A DNA stretch of 64,000 nucleotides from Ascidiaceihabitans sp029251465 (GTDB taxonomy: Bacteria > Pseudomonadota > Alphaproteobacteria > Rhodobacterales > Rhodobacteraceae), in NCBI RefSeq assembly GCF_042932805.1, contig NZ_CP170633.1, positions 2,170,001-2,234,000 on the forward strand, in the 5' to 3' direction. Of this stretch, positions 51,478 to 59,764 are shown piece by piece (position 1 is the first letter of the stretch; each line of letters starts with the position of its first letter). The position numbers and the translations under genes were made by a program. Below the pieces are notes generated by a model. It did no database searches. It saw nothing but the letters and a program-made list of their open reading frames with translations, and was not told the origin of the DNA.

Positions 51478-51966
51478 TTAGGCCGGTTTCAGGACAAAAT
51501 CCGCGCTCAGGCTCGTGTCACGCGCATCTCGCATGACGGGACGCAGAAACACGGTTTCAAAATCATCGTCGTCATAGGCGAGATGACCGTGGGCTTGGCC
51601 AAATGCAGGAACAATTTGCGGCATTTCGAGGCGGAAAACGCCGTTCGCATCCGTCAGCGTCGCACCGTGGCTTTGTGGATCGCGCTCGTGCCCTTCGGTG
51701 GTGTGCGCCCAAATCTGGATGCGCTGGTTTGCAAGCGGGGCACCGTCGCCAGCGCGCAAAACCGTGCCCGTCATCCAAAAACCGCCGCTGCCAATCCGGT
51801 CTACAATCGGGGCACCGGCGATGTAATTGTTGGATCCACCCCGCATCGTTTTCGTCGGCGCAATGCCTTGTGCGCGCGCCGGAATGCGCAGCCCCGATGC
51901 ACCGGTCATGATCATTGCACCAGCAGCGGCTAGAAACGTTCGGCGGGTTGTTGGGCAGTCAATCAT
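51478..51966 (-). CDS. Intradiol-dioxygenase-like Tat-exported protein
   Basis: A 162-residue protein with a twin-arginine signal (TTRRTFLAAAGAMIMTGASG). The remainder resembles the beta-sandwich of intradiol ring-cleavage dioxygenases (WMTGTVLRAGDGAPLANQRIQIWAHT, TLTDANGVFRLEMP, HGHLAYDDDDFETVFLRP). It is shorter than catechol dioxygenases and the ligand set is only partly recognisable, so enzyme activity is unproven. AGAGAAAG precedes the ATG. It is in tandem with the ferric-reductase-like gene. Confidence 0.72.
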   Translation of the reverse strand: MIDCPTTRRTFLAAAGAMIMTGASGLRIPARAQGIAPTKTMRGGSNNYIAGAPIVDRIGSGGFWMTGTVLRAGDGAPLANQRIQIWAHTTEGHERDPQSHGATLTDANGVFRLEMPQIVPAFGQAHGHLAYDDDDFETVFLRPVMRDARDTSLSADFVLKPA

Positions 51967-52080
51967 GTCGCTTTCTCTTGTCACAATGCCAATGCGCAGG
52001 CGGTGCGATGACCCCTGCGTGATTTTGTCGAAAATCAAATCGCACTGCCGATACTATAGGTCCGGCAATGCGTTTTCCAA

Positions 52081-52692
52081 CTATTTAGCGAAGCAGTAGA
52101 ACAGGCCGTTGCCGCCCGTGCCTTGCAGGTCTTCTTGCGAGCAACCGCGCGATTCATGTGATGCCACCCAAGAGGTCGGATCAGCGCCGCCGCCCGTGCG
52201 ATCATGGTGCCCGACGGTTGCCGATCCTTCGTCATTGGATGTCCAATTCGAACAGCTTGCGCCTGTGGACATGCCCGCCGCGTCAGAGCCGGTCAGGATG
52301 TCGTGCATGTTAGGCGAGTCGCCACGACCATTGATCAGCACGCCCATTTCCGAGATCGAATTTTCTTTGTTCAGCGCGTTGGCTTCGGCGTCATGGAGGT
52401 TGTCCAGATCGCTCGCTACGGTGACGCCGTTGTAGTTGACCCACGGCCCCTCTCCGATCCGTTCACGCGCGTTCACACCGTCAGCCGACAGATAGGCGGC
52501 CCATGTTTTGCCCGTGACACCAGCGGCTTCGGCAAGGGCCGCACAATGCGCATCAGCACCGTCCAACCCACCAAGGTTCGCGCCGTCACCAGGACCCGCA
52601 GATGTGATGAAAAACGACATATCTGCGTGTCCGTCAGCCTGAGCCGCAAACGGGCTAAGCGCGAACGCAGCGATGAGAGCGATACGTTTCAT
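52081..52692 (-). CDS. Secreted lectin-like (collagenase NC10/endostatin-like) protein
   Basis: A 203-residue exported protein. The signal peptide is MKRIALIAAFALSPFAAQA. The mature part begins MSFFITSAGPGDGANLGGLDGADAHCAALAEAAG, a pattern seen in proteins annotated as lectins with a C-type/endostatin-like fold. It has cysteines that could form disulfides, an SNWTSNDEGSATVGHHDR segment and a C-terminal GNGLFYCFAK. The ligand is unknown. Confidence 0.7.
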   Translation of the reverse strand: MKRIALIAAFALSPFAAQADGHADMSFFITSAGPGDGANLGGLDGADAHCAALAEAAGVTGKTWAAYLSADGVNARERIGEGPWVNYNGVTVASDLDNLHDAEANALNKENSISEMGVLINGRGDSPNMHDILTGSDAAGMSTGASCSNWTSNDEGSATVGHHDRTGGGADPTSWVASHESRGCSQEDLQGTGGNGLFYCFAK

Positions 52693-52860
52693 TTGATGTC
52701 TCCAATGCATGTATAATCGCAGTATGCTAGACCAAAGCGTCGGCAATCAAGAAGTCACATTGCTGTGTCGGCATCGATCGGCGGCATGATGCCGAACCGC
52801 CGTTTTAACGGTCAATCCTGCGCTGTTAGCAGTCGTTTCTCGCAATTAAGGACATTTTCC

Positions 52861-53565
52861 ATGACTTCCATGACAAAAACAGCCCTAATCACCGGTGGCA
52901 CGCGCGGGATCGGATTGGCAATTGCGCTGAACCTCGCCAAAGATCACAATGTCGTTGTGGTCTGGAATTCTACCGCGCCCAAGGGGTTGCCCGACGACAT
53001 TTTAGCGATCCAAAGTGATCTGACCCAAGACCAGAGTTGCGCATCAGTTGTTCGCAAAACCATCGAACACTTTGGGCGCTTGGACGTTGTTGTCAACAAT
53101 GCAGGCTTGGCGCACAGCACACCAAAAGACAGTTTTGATGGCGCTGCACAAAGGGCGATTTTGGACGTAAATGTGCTGGTCCCAAGTGACCTTTTGGCAG
53201 CGTCCTTGCCCTATCTAAAACCGGGATCATCGGTCGTGAATATTTCGTCGATAAATGCGGTTCTACCGCCTCGAACGGCCGCAATTTTCGGAGCAAGCAA
53301 GGCCGCGCTGAACCTTTGGACACGCGCGATGGCAAAGGAATTGGGCCCGCAAGGTATTCGCGTCAATGCGGTGGCACCGGGTGCCATAACCGTTGCGGAC
53401 AATCCGCGCCCAGATGAATTGAACGCGCTGTTCCTGAAGGACACCGCACTCGGGCGATTGGGCGAACCCGAAGACATCGCGCGTGTTGTTCGTTTCCTAG
53501 CCAGCGAAGATGCCGGATTTATCACTGGTGAAATCCTCAGCGTGGCTGGTGGCTATCGCCTTTGA
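52861..53565 (+). CDS. Short-chain dehydrogenase/reductase
   Basis: A 234-residue classical SDR. TGGTRGIGLAIALN (about 11-24) binds the cofactor, NNAGLAHS (about 78-85) is the NNAG motif and SSINAVLPPRTAAIFGASKAAL contains Ser. The usual catalytic YxxxK is here FGASK: the tyrosine is replaced by Phe. C-terminal NAVAPGAITVADNPRPDE and SVAGGYRL are usual. AAGGACA precedes the ATG at 52861. The Tyr-to-Phe change may impair catalysis. Confidence 0.85.
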   Translation: MTSMTKTALITGGTRGIGLAIALNLAKDHNVVVVWNSTAPKGLPDDILAIQSDLTQDQSCASVVRKTIEHFGRLDVVVNNAGLAHSTPKDSFDGAAQRAILDVNVLVPSDLLAASLPYLKPGSSVVNISSINAVLPPRTAAIFGASKAALNLWTRAMAKELGPQGIRVNAVAPGAITVADNPRPDELNALFLKDTALGRLGEPEDIARVVRFLASEDAGFITGEILSVAGGYRL

Positions 53566-53798
53566 AGTGATCTGGTCTGCACACCGCGCATTTGATTTTG
53601 CCAAAAGCCTGGCCATTGACCGCCTGTCCTTGCAATGCATGCCGCCAAACCCTAGGATTTAAACACAGGTGCCCCCCGCGCCTCCCCCCTCCGATGGGAA
53701 AGCAAACGACATGTCGGGTGAGCATCTTTTGAACCTACTGTTCGAGCACGCGCATAAGGAGGGATTGTGATCACCGCTCGTAATAGGAGGTTTTTCAC

Positions 53799-54506
53799 GT
53801 GAAACTATCTGTTCCGATCTACCACTTGAAACGCCAAGCAAAACTGCACGCGCGTCAAAGCGGCGTTCCGCTGAACGAAGCCTTGAACGCAATCGCCAAA
53901 CACAAAGGTTACACAAGCTGGAGCGGGCTTGCCGCCGCTTTTGCTGATCGCAACCCTGCGGCAAAAATCCTTGACGCCTTAGGTGCTTCGGACTTGGTGC
54001 TGCTTGGGGCGCGGCCCGGTCATGGCAAAACAATGCTCGGTATTGAACTGGTGGTCGAGGCCATCAAAGCCGGACGTCAGGCCGCATTTTTCTCATTAGA
54101 ATTCACGCAAAAGGAAATGCTGGAAAAGTTCGCTAATTTGGGCGTCATCGCAACGGATGATCGGCTGATTTTGGACACGTCAGACGACATTTGCGCCGAT
54201 TACATCATCAAACAACTGGCCCATGCGCCGCGCGGCTGCCTTGTGGTCATAGACTATCTGCAACTCTTGGATCAAAACCGGGCAAACCCCGTTCTTGCAA
54301 CCCAAGTCACGGCGTTGAAATCCTTTGCCAAGGCGGCGGGCACAAGTGTTGTCATGATATCCCAGATCGACAGATCCTATGATCCGACGACAAAACCAAT
54401 GCCCGATATTGACGATGTTCGCCTGCCCAATTCGCTTGATTTGACCCTGTTCACAAAGGCGGTTTTCCTCAACGGCGGCTCTGTGAAATTGCAAGACACA
54501 CGTTAA
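53799..54506 (+). CDS. Small DnaB-like RecA-fold ATPase
   Basis: A 235-residue protein. Walker A GARPGHGKTM has K77; Walker B is GCLVVIDYLQLLDQ (about 145-158), and SQIDRSYD (about 187-194) is the sensor region, all as in the DnaB helicase C-terminal domain. The N-terminal 50 residues are short and basic (LKRQAKLHARQSGVPLNEAL, then GYTSWSGLAAAF); the DnaB N-terminal domain is missing. The GTG at 53799 follows an excellent AGGAGG. It may be a single-domain helicase-like accessory protein; the role is unknown. Confidence 0.78.
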   Translation: MKLSVPIYHLKRQAKLHARQSGVPLNEALNAIAKHKGYTSWSGLAAAFADRNPAAKILDALGASDLVLLGARPGHGKTMLGIELVVEAIKAGRQAAFFSLEFTQKEMLEKFANLGVIATDDRLILDTSDDICADYIIKQLAHAPRGCLVVIDYLQLLDQNRANPVLATQVTALKSFAKAAGTSVVMISQIDRSYDPTTKPMPDIDDVRLPNSLDLTLFTKAVFLNGGSVKLQDTR

Positions 54507-54531
54507 GAACGGCGGGAAGGCATCAAGGTTT

Positions 54532-54554
54532 CCAAAGGCCTGCAGGGCCTTTGG
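54532..54554. terminator. GC-rich hairpin after the DnaB-like gene
   Basis: CCAAAGGCC and GGCCTTTGG (54532-54540, 54546-54554) form a 9-bp perfect stem with a 5-nt loop, 26 bases after the stop. There is no T run after it, so it may be a terminator of another type or a processed structure. Confidence 0.4.
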
Positions 54555-54628
54555 CGTTCCATGCATCGTTGCGGCCCGATTGTCATTTTGGGTTAAAATG
54601 TGCTGGCTGACTTGCATGGAACGGATTA

Positions 54629-54647
54629 CCTGATTATAATAGTCAGG
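54629..54647. promoter_or_regulatory. Iron-responsive-type box upstream of the SIP gene
   Basis: CCTGATTATAATAGTCAGG is a dyad CCTGA-N9-TCAGG containing TGA-N9-TCA, the form reported for iron control in Rhizobiales/Rhodobacterales. It is about 95 bp before the siderophore-interacting protein gene. Regulation by RirA or a related factor is inferred. Confidence 0.55.
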
Positions 54648-54652
54648 AATTA

Positions 54653-54682
54653 AAATACACCCGTAACAAATACACCCGTAAC
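54653..54682 (+). repeat. Perfect 15-bp tandem repeat upstream of the SIP gene
   Basis: AAATACACCCGTAAC occurs twice head to tail (54653-54667, 54668-54682) immediately after the iron-type box. It is non-coding. Two copies on the same strand may bind a regulator or be a replication slip. Confidence 0.8.
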
Positions 54683-54741
54683 CATGCAAAATCAGGCCAC
54701 CCTGACAGCTGTCAAAAAGATCAGAAAATAGGAATACCGCC

Positions 54742-55521
54742 TTGAAGCCACCAAAAAAACCGCCACGCATGTTGCACGTCACAAGTGCGCGCCACCTCAC
54801 CCCGAACATGATCCGCGTGACGTTGCACAGTGATGAAATCAAAGAAATGGATGGGGGATGTGCGGGTGCAAATTGCAAACTTTTCCTGCCCCAACCGGAT
54901 CAATCACAAGACGATTTTGCCGCGCAACTGATCGACGGTCCACGTCCGGACGTGCGCACCTATACTGTGCGCCATATTCGCCCCGAACGTGGTGAAATGG
55001 ACATTGATTTTGTCGATCATGGCGACACTGGTCCGGCCTCTGCTTGGGCGCGTGGTGCAACGGTCGGGTCCTTCTGTGGCTTTGCCGGTCCGGGTCTGGT
55101 CAAGCTGACCGAATTTTACGCCGATCACTATCTGGTTGTGGCTGACATGTCCGCCTTGCCGGTCGCGGCCGCCACCCTTGAGGCACTGCCAAAGGATGCC
55201 GTTGGCGATGCGTTTTTCGAAATCATCCATCCCGATGACGCCCAATTCATTGCCGCACCGATTGGAATTCGTCAGCATTGGTTGGTTCATCCGAATGCTC
55301 AGGTGTCCAGCCTGCAATTGGTTGAACAGGTTAAGGCTTGGGATTGGCCAAAAGGGGTGGTTCAGACCTGCATTGCCGGCGAAAGCGGCGTGATCAAGGC
55401 CCTGCGCAACTACATCAGCAACGACCGGCAGGCCCCCAAAAATGACTGCTACATTTCGGGCTATTGGAAGATCGGCTTGATCGAGGACGAACATCAACAA
55501 ATGAAACGGAACGAGGGATGA
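54742..55521 (+). CDS. Siderophore-interacting protein (ferric-siderophore reductase)
   Basis: A 259-residue flavoprotein of the SIP/ViuB family, which reduces ferric siderophore to release iron in the cytoplasm. RTYTVRHIRPERGEMDIDFVDHGDTGPAS (about 71-99) is the FAD-binding signature, GSFCGFAGPG follows, and SGYWKIG near the C-terminus matches the end motif GYW. It begins with TTG at 54742, after AGGAATA, with no other good start. It ends 44 bp before the convergent NRPS gene and is part of the same siderophore locus. Confidence 0.87.
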   Translation: MKPPKKPPRMLHVTSARHLTPNMIRVTLHSDEIKEMDGGCAGANCKLFLPQPDQSQDDFAAQLIDGPRPDVRTYTVRHIRPERGEMDIDFVDHGDTGPASAWARGATVGSFCGFAGPGLVKLTEFYADHYLVVADMSALPVAAATLEALPKDAVGDAFFEIIHPDDAQFIAAPIGIRQHWLVHPNAQVSSLQLVEQVKAWDWPKGVVQTCIAGESGVIKALRNYISNDRQAPKNDCYISGYWKIGLIEDEHQQMKRNEG

Positions 55522-55564
55522 GCACAGCCCACAAGCGTGCGCCGGTTCATCCCTAAAACCGATC

Positions 55565-58500
55565 CTAATCCGGGTCTGATGCAGATTTCATCCGGTCTTT
55601 GAACCGCTCATGAAAGGCACGCTCGCCGATGATGTGCAGGTGATTGGTACCTTTCACGATCTCGGCGGCTGAGGCTTTGGCAGACCATTTGCGCCAGTCC
55701 ATCAGGTTCAAACCACGGCTTAAACTGTCGCCCGCACTGAACGATGCGACAGGCACATCCAGCGGTGTCATTTTGTGACGGCGAAACACCAGCGCGTTGT
55801 CGATCAACACCCAGAACGTGTGTTCACGGCTCGAAATTTCGGGGCCATCGACGGGCAAGGGCTCTGCCTCATTGGCGATGAACCGCAAGAATTGTCCGTA
55901 ACATTCGCCGTCCATCACATCGATCAACTGATCCCACTGCGCCCGCATCTGCGTGCGTGCCAACCAGGCGCGTAGATTGGCCTCTAGATCTTCACGTTCA
56001 CCCGCTTCAAAGAACGGCGGCACACCGGGCATAAAGTCGGTTCCCAGATCGCAGACGTCGACCATGCCCACCATTTTCAGATCCACCACATCCCGCAATT
56101 GACGCGCGGCTTCCCACGCCAACAGACCGCCCCACGACCACCCAAGGAACGCAACAGGCGCGCCTGCACTTTGCGTGCGGATGTGATCGACGTAAGGGGC
56201 CACGACCTCTTTGACCGAAACATTCAGGTGCTTTTCTTCGTTCAGGGAATGGCACAGAAATCCTGTGACCGGCTGGTCTGGCCCCAGAAAATCGGTCAGT
56301 CGCAAGTATTCACGGGTCGACACCAATAAGCCCGGAAAACAGTACAAATGGGGCTGCGTCCCGCCGGCGCGCAGCGCAATTGCGGATCGCCCGGTTTGCC
56401 CCGCATTCTCGATGCGTTCGGCAATCGCCCTGACGGTCGGCGCGTCAAAGAAGTCGGCGATGGTCAAAGCCGTCTGCGGCCACAGCTTGCGCATCCCCGC
56501 CAGTGCCTTGAGCGCAAGCAGCGATTTACCACCCACAGCAAAAAAATCATCGGTGACGCCCAAATCGTCAAGCCCGAGCAGGTCAGTCCAGAGGGTCAGG
56601 ATGTCCGTTTCAGCCTTGTTTTTCGGCGCGATCCGCGCAGTTTGGCGGCGGCGTCTCTGTGGCAAAGGCAAGGCCGCACGGTCAAGTTTGGCATTCGGAT
56701 TGATCGGCATTTTATCCAGCACCACAACCGCCTCGGGCAGCATGTGCTTGGGCAATTTGGTTTCCAACGCCAGACGCAAGGCATCGCCCGCGGTTTCTGC
56801 AGGCCCCGTGACATAACCGATCAGTCGCTTGGCATCCGCGTCACCGCGCAGCAAAACCAGCGCCTCGGTCACATCGGGTTCGGCCAGTAATGCCGCCTCG
56901 ATTTCGCCGGGTTCAATCCGGTGACCGTTGATCTTGATCTGCAAATCAACACGGCCGACGAATTCGATTGTGCCGTCTTCGCGCCAGCGTCCCTGATCGC
57001 CAGTTCGGTACAGGCGCGCACCGCTGGTTCCGTCCAGTTCAGGGCCAAAAGGATCAGGAATAAACCGATCCGCCGTGGTCTGTGGTTGCCCGATATAACC
57101 ACGCGCAACACCGGTGCCACCAAGGTGAATTTCGCCCACAACCCCCTGAGGACATGGCATTAACCCTTCGTCCAGCACATAAGCGCGCCGGTCCCCCACA
57201 GCGCGCCCAAGCGGGGCGTATGCCCCGTCAAACTGCGTTCCAGCCGCGACCTTCCACACCATTGGCGTCATGATCGTTTCGGTTGGTCCGTAGCCGTTGA
57301 TCAACGTTGCTGCATTCAATGCACGGCTGAGCAGATCGAACGTGGATTTGGCCAAACCTTCGCCGCCAAACGAATACAATCGCATGGGCGGAGCGGTGCC
57401 GGTTTCCTGCGCCCATTCCGCCAATTGCTGCAAATATGTGGTTGGAATCGACGCGTTGTTGCAGCCGTGTTCGCGCAGCGCTGTCAGCGTTTGCTCTGGC
57501 GTCCAAAGCGGCCCGTGCGGGATCACCACCGTGCCCCCTGCCATCAACGGGACCATCCAGCGTTCATGCCCGCCATCCGAGGAAAACGGCAGAAACGGTA
57601 ACTCACAGCTGTCCGAACTCATCTCATAAACACGCGAGGTGGTTTGATTGTGATGCGACAAGGGGCCATGCTCGACCGCGACGCCTTTGGGTTTGCCGGT
57701 GGATCCCGAGGTGTACATTACGTACGCGAGCTGGTCGGGATGAATTGTAAGAACCGGCGCGTCTTGGCGGGGTACATCCGCGACGGTTTCCAGACACACA
57801 ACTTGGGCCGTCAGCCCAACAGGCAGCCGGTCACGATAGCTGGCACGGGTCAAAATCACCACGACACCGGCGTCCGTCAGGATGTGGTGATTGCGACTGC
57901 TGGGGTGATCCGGTTCGACGGGAATGTAGGCCCCGCCGGCCTTGAGCACCGCAAGAATGCAGACAATGGCATCCACGCCGCGCTCGACCAGAACAGCCAC
58001 GGGCATCTCGGCCTCTACGCCCATGCCAATCAAGCGATGCGCCAGTGCGTTGGCGCGCGCGTCAAGATCACCGTGTGTTAGGCGGTCTGGCCCACAAATC
58101 ACGGCCGTTTTGTTTGGTGTCAATTGCGCATGCTCGGCGATGATCAGGTGGGTGGCGCGTGGATCAATCGCCACGTCGTCGGGATAGGGCGCGGAAAGTG
58201 CGCTCAGTTCGCCTTTGTTCACCAAAGGGATTTGGCCAACGGGCAGCTGCGGCGTGCTCATTGCGCATTGCAAAATCCGCAGCAGATGGTGCAAGAACCG
58301 GTCGATCATCGCAGGTTCGAACAGGGTGACATCCGCATCCGCGGTGATATTGATCCCTGAAGGCGATTGATCGACGATCAGAACGATTTCTTCGGCGCTG
58401 GGTGGCATCGGGCGCGCGCAACTGGTGATCCCATCGGGCAAATCACGGCTGTGGCGCACGTGCAGCGAAATCGCGCCCAGCGGGTAGGCATCTGCCCCGG

Positions 58501-59431
58501 CATGCGCCAGCTGGTCTTGTGTCAACGTCTCGGGCGAAACGTAACGCGCCTTGGCCATTGCGATGGTTTGGGCCGTCTGCGCTGCGTTTTGGGCAAACCG
58601 CGCCTCAAGGTCCGGCGTCAAACAGATCGGGTGCACATCATTGCTGCGCGCCTGCGTCGCTCTGTCAGGCTTGGCCAAAACGAACCGCAATTCAGGTGCA
58701 TTGCCATACCGACGCAACGCGACCCCAAGTGCTGTTGCAAGGGTCGCAGACACACCTGATGACGTCACAAAATCCGTCACGTCTGCGGGGAAATCCAGGT
58801 GGCGGATCAGGCGTGTGGCAGTGCCCGAAGCGTCCTCGGGCGCGTCATTGCGATGTGGTAGACGCGCAATCGCATGGCGGCCCATTAGGTCACGCCAATT
58901 GGCACGACAAGCAACGGGATCGTTGTTTTCTATCATAAGGTTAGGCGCAGATGTTGGCTGCAAATCATCCAAATCAAGGGCTGCACATAACGCAACCTCA
59001 ATCGACCCAAACGTCGTATCATCACCCAAAATCGGGTGCAGGACCAATGCCAAAATATACGTGCCCTCGCCGTCGTACCACAGGTCTGCAAAGGCAGGTT
59101 GTTTTAGCGCGTGTGGACGGTGATCTGCGGCCCCTGATTTAGCCATATCCAAACACCCAGTCCCGCGCACGATCAGTGGTGTTTCCCCGTCATAATGCCG
59201 GAAAACTTCACCTCCGGCTTGGGTTTCAAACCGCGCAATAAACGCCGGATGGGTGGTGAGCACCCGGTTTATGGCGGCGACCAACTGCGTCAATTCAAAC
59301 CGGTCATCAAACGTCAGAATCAAAATTTCTGGCTGGAACGGGGCCAATTGCCCAACACGTTCATGGGCAAAAATACGACGCTCGATCAAGGTTAAAGGCG
59401 TGCCAAAAGCGTTTACGAAATCTTCGCTCAT
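55565..59431 (-). CDS. Single-module NRPS (C-A-T-TE) for a hydroxamate siderophore
   Basis: A 1288-residue peptide synthetase. Residues 1-400 are a condensation domain whose HHxxxDG motif reads HPILGDD (132-138): the catalytic second His is Pro133. The adenylation domain (about 425-925) has YTSGSTGKPKG, NGYGPTE, YRTGD and NPNAKLDR. Its eye-read pocket is D619 G620 E623 S661 S687 G689 G713 M721 T722 K915, near the hydroxyornithine type. The carrier serine is S970 (GGKS). The thioesterase has GWSWGG with S1099 and H1264. The start MSEDFV overlaps the MbtH stop. The longer frame (to 60214) is not used. EntF has the same domain order. Confidence 0.9.
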   Translation of the reverse strand: MSEDFVNAFGTPLTLIERRIFAHERVGQLAPFQPEILILTFDDRFELTQLVAAINRVLTTHPAFIARFETQAGGEVFRHYDGETPLIVRGTGCLDMAKSGAADHRPHALKQPAFADLWYDGEGTYILALVLHPILGDDTTFGSIEVALCAALDLDDLQPTSAPNLMIENNDPVACRANWRDLMGRHAIARLPHRNDAPEDASGTATRLIRHLDFPADVTDFVTSSGVSATLATALGVALRRYGNAPELRFVLAKPDRATQARSNDVHPICLTPDLEARFAQNAAQTAQTIAMAKARYVSPETLTQDQLAHAGADAYPLGAISLHVRHSRDLPDGITSCARPMPPSAEEIVLIVDQSPSGINITADADVTLFEPAMIDRFLHHLLRILQCAMSTPQLPVGQIPLVNKGELSALSAPYPDDVAIDPRATHLIIAEHAQLTPNKTAVICGPDRLTHGDLDARANALAHRLIGMGVEAEMPVAVLVERGVDAIVCILAVLKAGGAYIPVEPDHPSSRNHHILTDAGVVVILTRASYRDRLPVGLTAQVVCLETVADVPRQDAPVLTIHPDQLAYVMYTSGSTGKPKGVAVEHGPLSHHNQTTSRVYEMSSDSCELPFLPFSSDGGHERWMVPLMAGGTVVIPHGPLWTPEQTLTALREHGCNNASIPTTYLQQLAEWAQETGTAPPMRLYSFGGEGLAKSTFDLLSRALNAATLINGYGPTETIMTPMVWKVAAGTQFDGAYAPLGRAVGDRRAYVLDEGLMPCPQGVVGEIHLGGTGVARGYIGQPQTTADRFIPDPFGPELDGTSGARLYRTGDQGRWREDGTIEFVGRVDLQIKINGHRIEPGEIEAALLAEPDVTEALVLLRGDADAKRLIGYVTGPAETAGDALRLALETKLPKHMLPEAVVVLDKMPINPNAKLDRAALPLPQRRRRQTARIAPKNKAETDILTLWTDLLGLDDLGVTDDFFAVGGKSLLALKALAGMRKLWPQTALTIADFFDAPTVRAIAERIENAGQTGRSAIALRAGGTQPHLYCFPGLLVSTREYLRLTDFLGPDQPVTGFLCHSLNEEKHLNVSVKEVVAPYVDHIRTQSAGAPVAFLGWSWGGLLAWEAARQLRDVVDLKMVGMVDVCDLGTDFMPGVPPFFEAGEREDLEANLRAWLARTQMRAQWDQLIDVMDGECYGQFLRFIANEAEPLPVDGPEISSREHTFWVLIDNALVFRRHKMTPLDVPVASFSAGDSLSRGLNLMDWRKWSAKASAAEIVKGTNHLHIIGERAFHERFKDRMKSASDPD

Positions 59432-59631
59432 GACAGTGTCTCCTGCAGTGCCTGTGGCCTCATGTCGGTCCAGATTTTGCCAATCTGCGCCAAACAATCG
59501 GCACGTGGAGCGGGCTGCCCAACCGGGTTCCATCCTGCCGGAACCGGGTGAGATGCGCGCGCGACCGAATAACGGCCCTCGGTGTTGCGCAAAACCAACC
59601 ACAGGCGCTGCCTCGCTTCGGGGTTTGTCAT
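59428..59631 (-). CDS. MbtH family protein
   Basis: A 67-residue MbtH-like chaperone that activates NRPS adenylation domains. The family signature is clear: LVLRNTEGRYSVARASHPVPAGWNPVG followed by CLAQIGKIWTDMRP (the N-E-G, PxGW, W-T-D-M-R-P residues). Its stop overlaps the NRPS start (ATGA), so the two are made together. It is the first gene of the minus-strand part of the locus, divergent from the MATE exporter gene. Confidence 0.92.
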   Translation of the reverse strand: MTNPEARQRLWLVLRNTEGRYSVARASHPVPAGWNPVGQPAPRADCLAQIGKIWTDMRPQALQETLS

Positions 59632-59678
59632 GTTCGTTTCCTTTCATCTGTTTCCTTGCTGACGTGCCAGCCCCTGCA

Positions 59679-59720
59679 AAATTCACCGTTTTCAAAATAA
59701 TTTTCCTCAGAGGTGAATTT
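59679..59720. promoter_or_regulatory. Inverted repeat in the divergent NRPS/exporter promoter
   Basis: AAATTCACC (59679-59687) and GGTGAATTT (59712-59720) are a 9-bp perfect inverted repeat, 24 bases apart, with a further AAAAT-A-ATTTT dyad inside. It lies midway between the MbtH start at 59631 and the MATE start at 59765. It may be a two-site operator. Confidence 0.45.
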
Positions 59721-59764
59721 CCCGTGCCGCCCCGCGTCCTGTGATTAGGAAGCAGGAGAAACAC

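Noticed and set aside
55565..59431. Assignment of the NRPS as an EntF-type serine-activating enzyme
   Set aside because: The domain order matches EntF, but the pocket residues do not (DGE... instead of DVW...), and no catechol genes are present.
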